DNA of 64,000 bases from positions 1,240,001 through 1,304,000 of the forward strand of contig CAWBYY010000002.1 in assembly GCA_963793095.1 (NCBI GenBank). Direction: 5' to 3'. Positions 18,621-27,384 of this stretch are shown one piece after another. Position 1 is the first letter of the stretch. Every line of letters begins with the position of its first letter. The notes beneath the pieces were generated by a model. That model was given only the letters and a program-made list of their open reading frames with translations, was not told where the DNA came from and made no database searches. Source of the stretch: CAVWDI01 sp963793095 (GTDB lineage Bacteria; Chloroflexota; Anaerolineae; Anaerolineales; UBA4823). A program made the translations under genes and the position numbers.

Positions 18621-19804
18621 GGACAGGTTGATTCTCCCTGTTTATCCGGCCAATCGCCAGATTTAAATTGGTCAATATAACCACGCAACATTTCCATTTC
18701 TGTGAGAGTTGCATATGTTTGATTTTTCATTTGGGGGCTGTATGTATACCCGTGTTCCAGGATATCTTGCGGTAAACTGGAGAATATCAGGTTTTCACTC
18801 TCGATTTTAGGTAAAAGGCAAGCAAGCTGTCCTAATTGTTCCAGGCTGAGGTCAGTCAGGACTGACCCATGGAATGAGGATATTATTTTTGGAATACTTG
18901 GAAGGATCCTGGGACTCAGAAGTTTTTCTTTCAATGCGCAAATCACCAGGTTCTGGTTGTCGACCCTTTTGTAATCGCTGTAACGTTTTCGAATGCGGGA
19001 GAATTTAACCGCCTGTTCACCGTTAAAGTGGTTATTTCCTGCATAAAAATACCCCATATCGCGCGTGTGTTTATCAACAGGTGTCCCGTCAACATCTTCC
19101 GGCAGGTAAACGTCTATACCGCCGACTGCGTCGATAATTTCTTCAAAAACATACATATTAAGAGCTCCATAATGATCAGCTCTTAAATCCATGTTGTGAT
19201 TAATGGTTCTAGCCACCAGCCCTGGGCCTGCTCCTGGTCCGCTGTAATATTTCATGCCCGGACCGCCGTAAAAAAAAGACTGGTTGATTTTTCCGTGGGT
19301 TATTCCATGGTCCTCAATTTCGGGGATCTCAACCCACAGATCACGTGGAATGGACAAAACCGTTACCCTGGGTGTTATAAAGTCCACTCTGGCTATTCTG
19401 ATAACATCCGCAAGGCCGTATGTGTAAGAAAGGTCTTTTGTGTCGATGCCCATACCAAGAATGTACATCAAGGGAGGCCCTCCACAAAGCGGGGTCTCAG
19501 TTGGGGTTGGAATAGTGGTTGGGTTTGGGAATTTTGTTGGAGGACTATTTTCAAGAGGTGATTCCACAGAAGTTGGAGTAAATTCAATCTCAGGTGTGGG
19601 AATAACAAAATTCTCATCTGTCTCAATTTGAGCTTGAATTATCGGAGTGTTTGTCGGCAAATCCAGGCTTGGGCCGAGAGGTGCAGACCAAGTATCACGG
19701 GCTCTAGGGTAAAGAATAACAGAGATGAAAACAATGGTAATAAAAGCACCAAGCAAAAGCAATAATTTTCTATGTCTTTGATTCGGTTGGTCTGGTTTAT
19801 CCAT
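18617..19804 (-). CDS. LytR-CpsA-Psr (LCP) family cell-envelope protein
   Basis: This protein has a short cytoplasmic N-terminus, one membrane helix (about 15-35), a Thr/Pro-rich spacer to about residue 115, and an extracellular LCP domain. The domain contains ADVIRIARVDFITPRVTVLSIPRDLWVEIP split over the usual phosphate-binding strands, KINQSFFYGG, IDAVGGIDVYLPED and RIRKRYSDYKRVDNQ, with the Arg/Asp residues that bind polyprenyl phosphate. LCP enzymes transfer glycopolymers from polyprenyl carriers to the cell wall or proteins. The frame is open to a TTG at 19813, but the ATG at 19804 (MDKPDQPNQ) is the better start. The neighbouring polyprenol glycosyltransferases at 17038 and 20102 fit an envelope-glycan role. 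Confidence 0.88.
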   Translation of the reverse strand: MDKPDQPNQRHRKLLLLLGAFITIVFISVILYPRARDTWSAPLGPSLDLPTNTPIIQAQIETDENFVIPTPEIEFTPTSVESPLENSPPTKFPNPTTIPTPTETPLCGGPPLMYILGMGIDTKDLSYTYGLADVIRIARVDFITPRVTVLSIPRDLWVEIPEIEDHGITHGKINQSFFYGGPGMKYYSGPGAGPGLVARTINHNMDLRADHYGALNMYVFEEIIDAVGGIDVYLPEDVDGTPVDKHTRDMGYFYAGNNHFNGEQAVKFSRIRKRYSDYKRVDNQNLVICALKEKLLSPRILPSIPKIISSFHGSVLTDLSLEQLGQLACLLPKIESENLIFSSLPQDILEHGYTYSPQMKNQTYATLTEMEMLRGYIDQFKSGDWPDKQGESTCP

Positions 19805-20101
19805 AATAAACAAAAGTCCCTGGTATTGCCAGTCTTGAAAGTTTCAGGAAAAAATCAGGAAACTTCGAAATTATATCACCGCAAAAAACTACCAGTTTTC
19901 TCGAACGAATCAGAATTCCTGCTTGTTTTGCCTAAGGTATAATTTTTTAAAACTGAATTTGTTATATAAAAAAAGGAGATAATATAGAGGCAGGATATTA
20001 ATCCAGGAACCAGAATTCTTCCAGCGTTATTTACTCAAAACATTTATATATTGTTTTTATAATTAAACTCAGGCACCTCATAATTTTTTTCATAAATTTC
20101 C

Positions 20102-21100
20102 TTGATTTTGATTGCGATCGTTTGGGTTATTCTAAGTTCAATTTTTACTTTTCTTTTAGAAAAATTTTTATCCTTTTTCGTTGAAAGTAAGGTGCTGCGT
20201 TACCGTCTTGCTTTTGTAATTGGTTTCCTGATAAGCGCAATAACCATAATACTTTTTACTCCTTTGCTATCGAAAGTTAGAAATCAAGCTGGAAACCAAA
20301 ATAGTATCCTGATTGAATGGGTTGTATATCTGACGGCAGGATTGACCGGTGCATTTTTGGGCGGTCTTCTTGCTACCTGGAAAAACGGGGAATTATGGGA
20401 AAACAATTCCCCTCCTTCAAGTGACATTAAAAAAGAAGTTCTCGAGAGACATATTCAAATTATTGGAATTCCTGGAAATAACTTATTAATAAAACGTTTA
20501 ATAGATCTTTCCTTAGCAGCCTTCGGAATTCTGATTACTTTGCCTTTATGGCTAATAATCGGCTTGATTATATGGTTAGAATATCCAGGGCCTGTTATTT
20601 TTATTAAAAATTCAGTCACTCGTGGCGGGCGGAATTTTTCTCAACTTAAATTCAGAACTATGGTGCCGAATGCGGAAATTGATTCGGGCCCGATACTGTC
20701 ACGGGAAAATGATTTCAGGATACTGGGCATGGGAAGAATTTTGCGAAAAACCGCTTTAGATGAAATCCCCCAGTTGATCAATATCATTAAAGGTGATATG
20801 AGTTTTGTTGGTCCAAGACCTCAAAGGACAGTGCTTGTGAAAGGCTATTTAGATGTATTGCCTGAGTATGCCGAAAGGCACGCAGTCCTGCCTGGATTAG
20901 CCGGTCTTGCCCAGGTAGTGGGGGATTATTACTTAACTCCCCGGCAAAAACTGCGCTTTGATCGTGTGTATATCAAAAATATGACCATTGGTTTTGATTT
21001 TAAAATTATATTCCTGGCGTTTATGATTGCCTTTTATTATCGCTGGCGAAAGGATTGGAATGGCAGGTTACCGAGGCAGTTAATCCGGATTGGGTTCTGA
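20102..21100 (+). CDS. Initiating sugar transferase (polyprenyl-phosphate hexose-1-phosphate transferase family)
   Basis: In this 332-residue protein the first ~90 residues form two or three membrane helices. From about residue 135 the bacterial sugar transferase domain starts with KRLIDLSLAAFGILITLP and contains the conserved KFRTMVPNA, RKTALDEIPQLINIIKGDMS and VGPRPQR motifs (catalytic Asp-Glu pair in LDEIPQ). Members start exopolysaccharide or O-antigen repeat units by moving a sugar phosphate onto undecaprenyl phosphate. The Wzx-like flippase gene at 21080 is convergent and overlaps by about 20 bp. The TTG start is chosen because no ATG lies before the first helix. Confidence 0.9.
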   Translation: MILIAIVWVILSSIFTFLLEKFLSFFVESKVLRYRLAFVIGFLISAITIILFTPLLSKVRNQAGNQNSILIEWVVYLTAGLTGAFLGGLLATWKNGELWENNSPPSSDIKKEVLERHIQIIGIPGNNLLIKRLIDLSLAAFGILITLPLWLIIGLIIWLEYPGPVIFIKNSVTRGGRNFSQLKFRTMVPNAEIDSGPILSRENDFRILGMGRILRKTALDEIPQLINIIKGDMSFVGPRPQRTVLVKGYLDVLPEYAERHAVLPGLAGLAQVVGDYYLTPRQKLRFDRVYIKNMTIGFDFKIIFLAFMIAFYYRWRKDWNGRLPRQLIRIGF

Positions 21101-22414
21101 TTGCTGGCTGGGGGTATGAAGCCCCTTACGAATAGAATACCAGGACATCCATAAAATCGTGAATATTAGAAAACTGTTCAATGCCTGACCCGCCAGGGTA
21201 CCATAAACATCCCGTTTTATAACCAGAAAGATTCCAACCGTGAACATTGCAGTAATTGCAGCAATGCTTGCGATAAAAATCGGTTGCCCGATTCGCACAG
21301 CTTTCAGTGCGGTTACAACAGGTGAATAGCCAAAAAGAAAAACATAACTCAGCGCCATAAAAATTACCCCACTGCTGTACTGGTTATACGTATCGCCATA
21401 AAAAAGGTTTAATAACTGTTCTGGAAACAGGAGCGCAAAAACCAGCACTCCAAAAACCGGTACAGCGATAATTAAATATGTGATCCGGATGGTTTGACTA
21501 AGGCCGGGTAATCCAGATTGGTCATATAATTTAGCTGCTCGTGGTGTAAGGAATGTATCAGTGGCTCGAATAAGAACATGTATAGGGGCGACAAGATTCT
21601 GGATTGCCCGGTAAGCTCCAGCAGCAGCAAAGCTGATCAACCCTGCTGCCAGGACCGGATAAAATTCCAAAGCTAACCAGTTTGCGGTTGAACTTCCCAA
21701 AATCCATTTTCCAAATCTCCAGTTTTTGTCCCAGGTCTCTCTTAATCGAAGTCCATGATGAACCCAAAAAATTTTTGTCTTCCACAAACCTGGAATCATC
21801 CCGATCAAAGAACCGATAGATATTGCCAGTATGGTCGTTGCTCCGGTTAAATTATCCTGAATTATTAACCAGAGCATAAAAAGAATTCGGACAATATTTG
21901 ACAATGTGGACATTATGACTGCGTATTGAACGTTTGCACGGGTGTAAAGTGTCCGGCGGATGAACTCAAAAAGCTGCCAGAATAGAAAAACTGACCATAA
22001 AGAGGACATCGTTGGTCCCGCAGTATCATTTCCGGATTCGGATAGTAACCAGCCTGCTACAACTGCTCCAAAGGATAAAAGCATCGCAAGCGCGATTTGG
22101 AATACTCCCGTAGAGGAAAAATAAATACGCCATTTACTGTTGGTTAAACCTGCGCCAAACGTGTTTAATGGCTGGATGATAAGGCCATCCTGAATAGCTC
22201 TGATCAACCGTAAAGCTGTAAATCCAACCCCGTAAACTCCAAGTTCTGTTGGAGACGCATTTCTTGCCAGAATAATCGTCGCGATAAAGTTTGAAAGGCT
22301 GATAATGGATTGATCAATTGAAGCCAGATATCCCTGTCTTGCAGCTTTTCCTGTGAATAATAAGATCACCCTTTCGAATTGGTGATGGAGGTCGCCTGCT
22401 CCCAATTTTTTCAT
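21080..22414 (-). CDS. Polysaccharide flippase (Wzx-like, MOP superfamily)
   Basis: This hydrophobic protein of 444 residues has about twelve to fourteen helices and resembles O-antigen/lipid-linked oligosaccharide flippases (LDQ-less N-terminus IDQSIISLSNFIATIILARN, then LGVYGVGFTALRLIRAIQDG). The frame is open further upstream to 22507, but those extra 31 codons run into the SRP RNA gene. The ATG at 22414 (MKKLGAGDLHHQ) is therefore the sensible start. It would move polyprenyl-linked glycan units across the membrane, consistent with the sugar transferase gene facing it. Confidence 0.82.
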   Translation of the reverse strand: MKKLGAGDLHHQFERVILLFTGKAARQGYLASIDQSIISLSNFIATIILARNASPTELGVYGVGFTALRLIRAIQDGLIIQPLNTFGAGLTNSKWRIYFSSTGVFQIALAMLLSFGAVVAGWLLSESGNDTAGPTMSSLWSVFLFWQLFEFIRRTLYTRANVQYAVIMSTLSNIVRILFMLWLIIQDNLTGATTILAISIGSLIGMIPGLWKTKIFWVHHGLRLRETWDKNWRFGKWILGSSTANWLALEFYPVLAAGLISFAAAGAYRAIQNLVAPIHVLIRATDTFLTPRAAKLYDQSGLPGLSQTIRITYLIIAVPVFGVLVFALLFPEQLLNLFYGDTYNQYSSGVIFMALSYVFLFGYSPVVTALKAVRIGQPIFIASIAAITAMFTVGIFLVIKRDVYGTLAGQALNSFLIFTILWMSWYSIRKGLHTPSQQSEPNPD

Positions 22415-22482
22415 TATGTTGAACGGATTGTTTGGGGAAAATATTTTCTTAAACCATCCCAAGAAAATTTGAGATTCAAAAT

Positions 22483-22588
22483 GCCCGGGCAGGCAACCCG
22501 GCGGCACCCGGAATTTCCTCCTTACCGCTGCTTCCTTTCGGACCTGACGGGATTCGCAGGATTCCGCCGCGCCGGACCCACCCGGGCA
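22483..22588 (-). ncRNA. ffs: Small (4.5S-type) signal recognition particle RNA
   Basis: The minus strand contains the invariant SRP domain IV core GTCAGGTCCGAAAGGAAGCA around 22530-22550, with a GGAA-type apical loop. The ends of the ~106-nt transcript are complementary (TGCCCGGG at the 5' end pairs with the CCCGGGCA end), giving the expected long hairpin of a short bacterial SRP RNA without an Alu domain. A consensus promoter ends about 9 bp before the 5' end. It binds Ffh for co-translational targeting. Exact ends are estimated from the pairing. Confidence 0.93.
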
Positions 22589-22596
22589 TGTTAGGT

Positions 22597-22625
22597 AGCA
22601 TACCTCAGGAGAATTTGATTGTCAA
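22597..22625 (-). promoter_or_regulatory. Consensus promoter of the SRP RNA
   Basis: On the minus strand TTGACA and TATGCT are separated by exactly 17 bp, and the -10 ends about 8 bp before the predicted RNA 5' end. This is a strong sigma-70-type promoter, as expected for a stable RNA. Confidence 0.8.
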
Positions 22626-22641
22626 TAAAATCTGGATTGTG

Positions 22642-23472
22642 TTACTTTTTTCTTTGAAAATAATATGCTGCCCCAAAGATGGCCACAAGCAAGACAAGAA
22701 AAACTGCTATGCCCCCCCAACTTCTCATCCAGGGTAGTTGGGTGGGTGTAACTGCAACCACAGTGGGTGAGGCTTGCAGTGAGGGTAGATCCTCATGGCT
22801 CAGTATGAATGAAACGATATCTTCAATCTCTTGTTCGCTGAGCGGTCCACCGTTATTCTTTCCCCAGGCTGGCATTACCGAACCCGGAATACCGTTCATG
22901 ATCGCGTTTTTTATAAATAGATCAGGTCTGACCCCCGGCCAAACTTTTACTAATGTCCTTCCGATCCGTCCCTCACCACTGGACCCATGACAGAGTGCGC
23001 AGTTTTCATCGAAGAGAATTGCACCAGAGTTGGGATCTCCCTGGATTTCAGGAATAGGTGTGATCGGAGGGCGACGAGTAGCGGGAGGTCGGGAAGGTAG
23101 TGGTTCAAATTCACCTGTCTGCCAGCTCAGTATATAAGTAACAACTGCATCGATTTCCATGTCGGATAGCGGTCCGCCGAAATTCTGACTCCAGGCTGGC
23201 ATTACAGAACCAGGCACCCCGGTTTCAATAATTGACCGCACCAGAAGATCGGGTCTTATCGCCGGCCAATTTTTTGACAATTCAGCTCCAACCCGGCCTT
23301 TTCCCCTGTCTCCATGGCAAACTGCGCAGTTATCCGCATAAATCCTAGAACCGAGTTCAAGTTCTTCAGGGTTAAAATCAGTCTGGGCGGAACCGACTGC
23401 ATAGAAGAGGAACGAAACTAAAAGTATTGTGAAATAAATACCAAAATATTTGATTTTGTTGTTGATCAACAT
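22642..23472 (-). CDS. Membrane-anchored diheme cytochrome c
   Basis: The precursor has an N-terminal helix/signal (about 10-30), two class I cytochrome c domains and a C-terminal membrane helix (about 250-270, ending YYFQRKK). Each domain has one heme motif (CAVCHGDRGKG near residue 50 and CALCHGSSGEG near 160) and a distal Met segment (PGSVMPAWSQNFGGPL and PGSVMPAWGKNNGGPL). The near-identical architecture suggests an internal duplication. The ATG at 23472 is preferred to the GTG six bases upstream. It is the last gene of the second bc operon and would carry electrons from Rieske/cytochrome b towards an oxidase or other acceptor not found in the window. Confidence 0.9.
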   Translation of the reverse strand: MLINNKIKYFGIYFTILLVSFLFYAVGSAQTDFNPEELELGSRIYADNCAVCHGDRGKGRVGAELSKNWPAIRPDLLVRSIIETGVPGSVMPAWSQNFGGPLSDMEIDAVVTYILSWQTGEFEPLPSRPPATRRPPITPIPEIQGDPNSGAILFDENCALCHGSSGEGRIGRTLVKVWPGVRPDLFIKNAIMNGIPGSVMPAWGKNNGGPLSEQEIEDIVSFILSHEDLPSLQASPTVVAVTPTQLPWMRSWGGIAVFLVLLVAIFGAAYYFQRKK

Positions 23473-23481
23473 TCTCACTGC

Positions 23482-24333
23482 CTATTTCAATGTCAATAAG
23501 TAAGCGATTAAGTCTGCCAGATCTTGTTCGGTTAATGTACTGCTATAGTTATTAGGCATTACTCCATCCGCAAACCCGGTAACCAGATACATGGAAGGAT
23601 TAGCAATTGATTCAAACAGGTATTCTTCAGCGGTCGTTGCACTTCCGGAGTAATCAGGTTGAGACAGGCGCGCTTCGGAACGTGCAGCGATTGCTGGTTC
23701 TGTGTCACTTTCAAGCCAGTATGGCCCGGTGGGAGCGTCAATATGGCAGGTGGTGCAGGCAAACGATACTGCCAGATTTTCCCCTGAAGTTGGATCACCT
23801 TCTGGTAAATCCTTTGTGATGTCTGTGCCAGCGACTGGCCCTTCCGGCGTCGGCGGGACTTCAATGGAGGTTGCAGTGCTCTCCCAGTTCATAATAAATG
23901 CTGCAATATTTCTTATCTGGTCTTCTCTGAGTGGACCGCCCACCTGTTGTGAAAAAGAAGGCATTGCCGGAACTCCCTGACCCGGGTATTGCTCAGGTCG
24001 GGTTGATGTCAGTCTCCCGCTGGTTGCAGTCGAAACAATATAATCTTCCATTGTTCCATTCCAGCCTACGTCCTTCAACCGCTGGTCAAAAAAATAACGG
24101 TCATTAAGAGGTGGGCATAATCCTGGTATCCCGGTACCCTGGGTTCCATGACAACGACTGCATTGAGCCTCAAATAGAGTTGCGCCAGCCTCAATTGCTC
24201 TCGCCTGGTAGGCTGTTTCGTATTCCAGCATTCGTTCTTTTTCATTTAACCCATAAACGATTACAACAACGGTTGTTATTATGACCAGAAGAGTGCCCAC
24301 AAAAATTTGAATCTGAACCCGGTCAAGCATCAT
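23482..24333 (-). CDS. Diheme cytochrome c with N-terminal anchor
   Basis: This 283-residue protein has one N-terminal membrane helix (about 8-28) and two heme c motifs: CSRCHGTQG (about residue 58) in a class I domain with AMPSFSQQVGGPL, and CTTCHIDAPTG (about 192) in a second domain ending DGVMPNNYSSTLTEQDLADLIAYL. The start overlaps the cytochrome b gene stop by 4 bp, and the stop lies just before the next cytochrome c gene. It probably takes the place of cytochrome c1 or f in this complex, though it lacks their fold and resembles the c-type subunits of alternative bc complexes in Chloroflexota and Gram-positives. Confidence 0.88.
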   Translation of the reverse strand: MMLDRVQIQIFVGTLLVIITTVVVIVYGLNEKERMLEYETAYQARAIEAGATLFEAQCSRCHGTQGTGIPGLCPPLNDRYFFDQRLKDVGWNGTMEDYIVSTATSGRLTSTRPEQYPGQGVPAMPSFSQQVGGPLREDQIRNIAAFIMNWESTATSIEVPPTPEGPVAGTDITKDLPEGDPTSGENLAVSFACTTCHIDAPTGPYWLESDTEPAIAARSEARLSQPDYSGSATTAEEYLFESIANPSMYLVTGFADGVMPNNYSSTLTEQDLADLIAYLLTLK

Positions 24334-25910
24334 TCCCCTCCCCTTTCTCGATGAATGTAAATTGAACGCTCATAAGTCCGTCTTTCACTTAGTTCATCAG
24401 TCCAACCGATCCGGAAAGTAACTTTTTTCAAGTCCTGCTGCCAGTTATCTATCAGCAGAACTGCATCAGATTCTGGCAGTTTTCCTTCCTCTTCAGCCAA
24501 ATTGATTCTATTTGTATATTCCGCGAATAAACTCTCCAGGTCAGGGCACCCGTAATCGAGGTTAAGGCACAGCCGGCTGGTTGGGGTTTCATCCACTATA
24601 TATACTCCAGGTTGAAGTTGCTCATACGGCACCGAACGTACCGGCCCCACTCCTTCTTCTGGAACCAGATCCTGCACTATCCGGGTAGCCGCGTCTGATT
24701 CAATCCCAAAGTGGGGTGTCCCCATATAACTGAGAACGATAAGAACGACAACTGCCAGAAGTCCCAGGCCGACTGCAAAAGGCCTCCTCGATAGGCTCCG
24801 GTATGGGTTGCGGTCAATATAAGGAATTGCAAACAAGAGGATCACGAGCGCTGTAGGAATAATTATACCCATCAGAGATTTATCCCCTAGTTTTAACATT
24901 CCCTGCAGCCAGAGAAAATACCAGGGCGCTTCAGTATCAAGGGGTGTCACCTGCGGATTCGCGATGGTTTCCAGCGGGGCATGATAACCAAAAATTGTCA
25001 CAGCCATTACCAGAAGCACAAGTCCAATACTGGTCCAGAAGATTTCACCGGTCATTAAATCCGGGAGGTAGTCGATCCTTCTTTTAGCTTCCTTTTTCTT
25101 TTCCGGGGGAATATCGCCTTCTTCTAATCGCGGCGGGAGAGAAATTCCATGTTCCCGGGAGACTTTGTAATAATGAATGCTGATGACCAGAATAGCCAAC
25201 AGAGGTAATAGAACAACATGAAGCAAATAAAATCGAAGCAGTCCATTTTCACCAATGTCTGGAGCGCCTCGAAGCAACAAATTCACCTGATCGCCGAAAA
25301 TTGGTGCAGCCTCAGCCATACTGGTGCCGATCGTAACCGCCCAGTATGCAAGCTGATCCCAGGGCAGCAGGTATCCGCTGAAACTTAAAAACAGAGTTAT
25401 ACCAAGCAGTATGACTCCAGTTAACCAGGTAAATGAGCGTTCTTTTTTATAGGAACCGGTCAGATATGTGCGAAGCATATGTAAAAATGTGAAAATGACC
25501 ATACCTTCGGCGCCCAATCGGTGCATGTCACGAATAAACTGACCGAATGGAACATTGCTCATAATGTATACGATTGAGCTGTAAGCTTTCTCAGGAGAAG
25601 GTACGTAATAAACCATCAGAATTAATCCGGTAAAAACTTCAATAAAGAGAAAGAGTGTCGTAAAAAATCCCAATCTGAAGGTATTCGTTAGAATAGTGCT
25701 TCCCGCCTCATAATATCTTGGGCGGATATGGAATAAAAAGCTTGTAGTATGAACTTTATAACGGGGATTGGGTTTTTCGGTTGGCGGATCCCCTCTTACT
25801 ACTGATCGCAGTTCATGCAGTCCCATGCCGGCGGTAATCGCCCGGATCCGGTTATCTACTGAATTCCATGTTCGCTCCCGGAATTCGGTGAAATTGAATG
25901 ATTTGAACAT
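24330..25910 (-). CDS. Fused cytochrome b (b6 plus subunit IV) with C-terminal extension
   Basis: This 526-residue membrane protein joins a cytochrome b6 part and a subunit IV part. Both histidine pairs are present with b6-type spacing: H-x13-H in FIRDMHRLGAEGMVIFTFLH and H-x14-H from LLHVVLLP to SIHYYK. GYLLPWDQ is present too. The Qo motif reads APWY (in DTEAPWYFLWLQ) rather than PEWY, so the conserved Glu is missing. The last ~110 residues form a soluble extension of unknown role. It follows the Rieske gene and overlaps the first cytochrome c gene by 4 bp, so the operon is a full quinol:cytochrome c oxidoreductase. Confidence 0.92.
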   Translation of the reverse strand: MFKSFNFTEFRERTWNSVDNRIRAITAGMGLHELRSVVRGDPPTEKPNPRYKVHTTSFLFHIRPRYYEAGSTILTNTFRLGFFTTLFLFIEVFTGLILMVYYVPSPEKAYSSIVYIMSNVPFGQFIRDMHRLGAEGMVIFTFLHMLRTYLTGSYKKERSFTWLTGVILLGITLFLSFSGYLLPWDQLAYWAVTIGTSMAEAAPIFGDQVNLLLRGAPDIGENGLLRFYLLHVVLLPLLAILVISIHYYKVSREHGISLPPRLEEGDIPPEKKKEAKRRIDYLPDLMTGEIFWTSIGLVLLVMAVTIFGYHAPLETIANPQVTPLDTEAPWYFLWLQGMLKLGDKSLMGIIIPTALVILLFAIPYIDRNPYRSLSRRPFAVGLGLLAVVVLIVLSYMGTPHFGIESDAATRIVQDLVPEEGVGPVRSVPYEQLQPGVYIVDETPTSRLCLNLDYGCPDLESLFAEYTNRINLAEEEGKLPESDAVLLIDNWQQDLKKVTFRIGWTDELSERRTYERSIYIHRERGGE

Positions 25911-26020
25911 TAAACATTTCCTCCCATTGGGGAAAAATCCGATCGGAATATTGTCTTATTTACGTGGGGCGGTTTCCCGTAATCCGTCTTCCAGTGTCAA
26001 CCTGTACCACCAGATTTGAT

Positions 26021-26515
26021 TCAGATGGGATCTGGATTGGTTCTCCTTTTGATTTCAGCCACAAGCTCACCTGTATCCGCATCCACTACCATAATTACAA
26101 ACTGGTCAAGAGAACGCGGCGCAGGCCCTTGAATGTATTTCCCATCTTTTTCGAACTGCGAACCGTGACATGGGCAAACAAATTTACTTTCCATATCCCT
26201 CCAGCTGTACAGGCAGCCCAGATGGGTGCATACTTTGTATAGGGCTGTTACACCTTCTTCTGAATTTGAGAGCCAAAATTTTACTTTTGGATAATTATCC
26301 GGGCTTTCATCTTTACCAGGAAGTTCGTCTGCGGTTCCAATGGTGACAACCCCTCCGAATTCTCCTTCTTTAAATATTGGCATCGCAAATAAAACAGTGG
26401 CGCCAGCAACACTAACAAATAAGAACCCGAGTGAGGCAAACCAGGCAAAGTTTAAAAATTCACGTCGGTTAACCGGCATGTTTTCTTCTTCCTGGTTTTC
26501 AATTTCCTCAGCCAT
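26021..26515 (-). CDS. Rieske [2Fe-2S] protein of the second bc complex
   Basis: This protein of about 164 residues has a Tat-like/anchor N-terminus (NRREFLNFAWFASLGFLF) and a Rieske domain with CTHLGCLY and CPCHGSQF cluster boxes. The ATG at 26515 is preferred over more upstream starts because a strong AAGGAGGG ribosome-binding site lies 5-12 bp before it. It heads the operon Rieske, fused cytochrome b, cytochrome c, cytochrome c. It differs clearly from the Rieske protein at 2966-3406, so the cell has two separate Rieske/cytochrome b systems. Confidence 0.93.
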   Translation of the reverse strand: MAEEIENQEEENMPVNRREFLNFAWFASLGFLFVSVAGATVLFAMPIFKEGEFGGVVTIGTADELPGKDESPDNYPKVKFWLSNSEEGVTALYKVCTHLGCLYSWRDMESKFVCPCHGSQFEKDGKYIQGPAPRSLDQFVIMVVDADTGELVAEIKRRTNPDPI

Positions 26516-26565
26516 TTTATCCCTCCTTATAAAATAGAGTATATTACCCTTAATTGTCCACACAG

Positions 26566-26594
26566 ATTATAGCATACCGAAATATCCAAAACAA
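26566..26594 (-). promoter_or_regulatory. Promoter of the second bc operon
   Basis: On the minus strand TTGTTT and TATAAT are 17 bp apart, and TGC directly before TATAAT makes it an extended -10. It lies about 50 bp before the Rieske ATG. Confidence 0.65.
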
Positions 26595-26660
26595 GCTTTT
26601 AGCATGTTTAGATTGAACTATTTTTGGGTGATTAAATCTATCACCCATTGTAGTTAGTCC

Positions 26661-26690
26661 TTGTCCAACATATTATCGGTTGATTATAAT
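26661..26690 (+). promoter_or_regulatory. Promoter for the 26730 membrane-protein gene
   Basis: TTGTCC and TATAAT are separated by 18 bp on the plus strand, about 40 bp before the ATG, which also has a GGGGAG ribosome-binding site. It stands back to back with the bc operon promoter. Confidence 0.55.
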
Positions 26691-26729
26691 AAACGACGGT
26701 ATGCATGAATTCATTTTGGGGAGCCAAAG

Positions 26730-27101
26730 ATGTCTATTATTGAGTTGCATTCACGATTAGCGATAACTGCAGTGCTATACGCGGGTGTTATGGCTTTATG
26801 GGCTTTATTACGATATATACGTAAAGGAAAAATTGACAGCAATTATTGGGGCGCGGCAGTAATCATTGAAGTCCTGATTTTATTACAGGGGACGATGGGC
26901 ATATATTTATATATTAGTGGAAAAGGCTTTCTTGTCAGGAGTTTCATGCATATCCTTTATGGCATCGTTGCTGTACTCGTGATACCGGGGGTTTTCTTAT
27001 TCACAAAAGGTTCTGAAGAACGCCGGGTTGCAGGGATATACGCGGTTGCATTCATTTTTCTTGTAGGAATACTTATTCGATCGATGTCTACGGGTGGGTG
27101 A
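26730..27101 (+). CDS. Small four-helix membrane protein, unknown
   Basis: This 123-residue hydrophobic protein has about four membrane helices (roughly 10-27, 42-62, 70-88 and 100-117), short charged loops (RYIRKGKID, TKGSEERR) and no cysteine pairs. I do not recognise a family with certainty. A His in the first helix (LHSRLAI) and one in SFMHILYG could bind heme, but this is speculation. It is divergent from the second bc operon across a 214-bp gap containing promoters for both. A link to respiration is possible from context only. Confidence 0.7.
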   Translation: MSIIELHSRLAITAVLYAGVMALWALLRYIRKGKIDSNYWGAAVIIEVLILLQGTMGIYLYISGKGFLVRSFMHILYGIVAVLVIPGVFLFTKGSEERRVAGIYAVAFIFLVGILIRSMSTGG

Positions 27102-27131
27102 TCACTTGTGAAGTGGAAATTTAAAAAGCAG

Positions 27132-27218
27132 CGGAGAGGGTGGGATTCGAACCCACGGAGCCTTGCGGCTCACGCGCTCTCCAGGCGCGCGCGTTAGGCC
27201 AGACTACGCAACCTCTCC
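27132..27218 (-). tRNA. tRNA-Ser (anticodon GGA)
   Basis: The minus strand folds into a class II tRNA: acceptor GGAGAGG/CCTCTCC, discriminator G, anticodon stem CGCGC/GCGCG with loop CTGGAGA (anticodon GGA), a long variable arm and the T-loop GTTCGAATC. CCA is not encoded. It reads UCC/UCU serine codons. Confidence 0.95.
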
Positions 27219-27384
27219 AAATAAAAATATATATTTATTCTCCCCGGTTGAAAAATTATACTACAATCGGGTTGCTGAAATTACAAAGTATTTAATGATA
27301 ATTAATACAAGTCTTCAAGAAATTATTTTTAGACCAATCCCCTAGTTTATATCTGGATATTGGTCGCATTTTTAACTCAGTGGT

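Noticed and set aside
22415..22507. Longer N-terminus for the Wzx-like flippase
   Set aside because: The extra codons overlap the SRP RNA gene and do not look like the family N-terminus.
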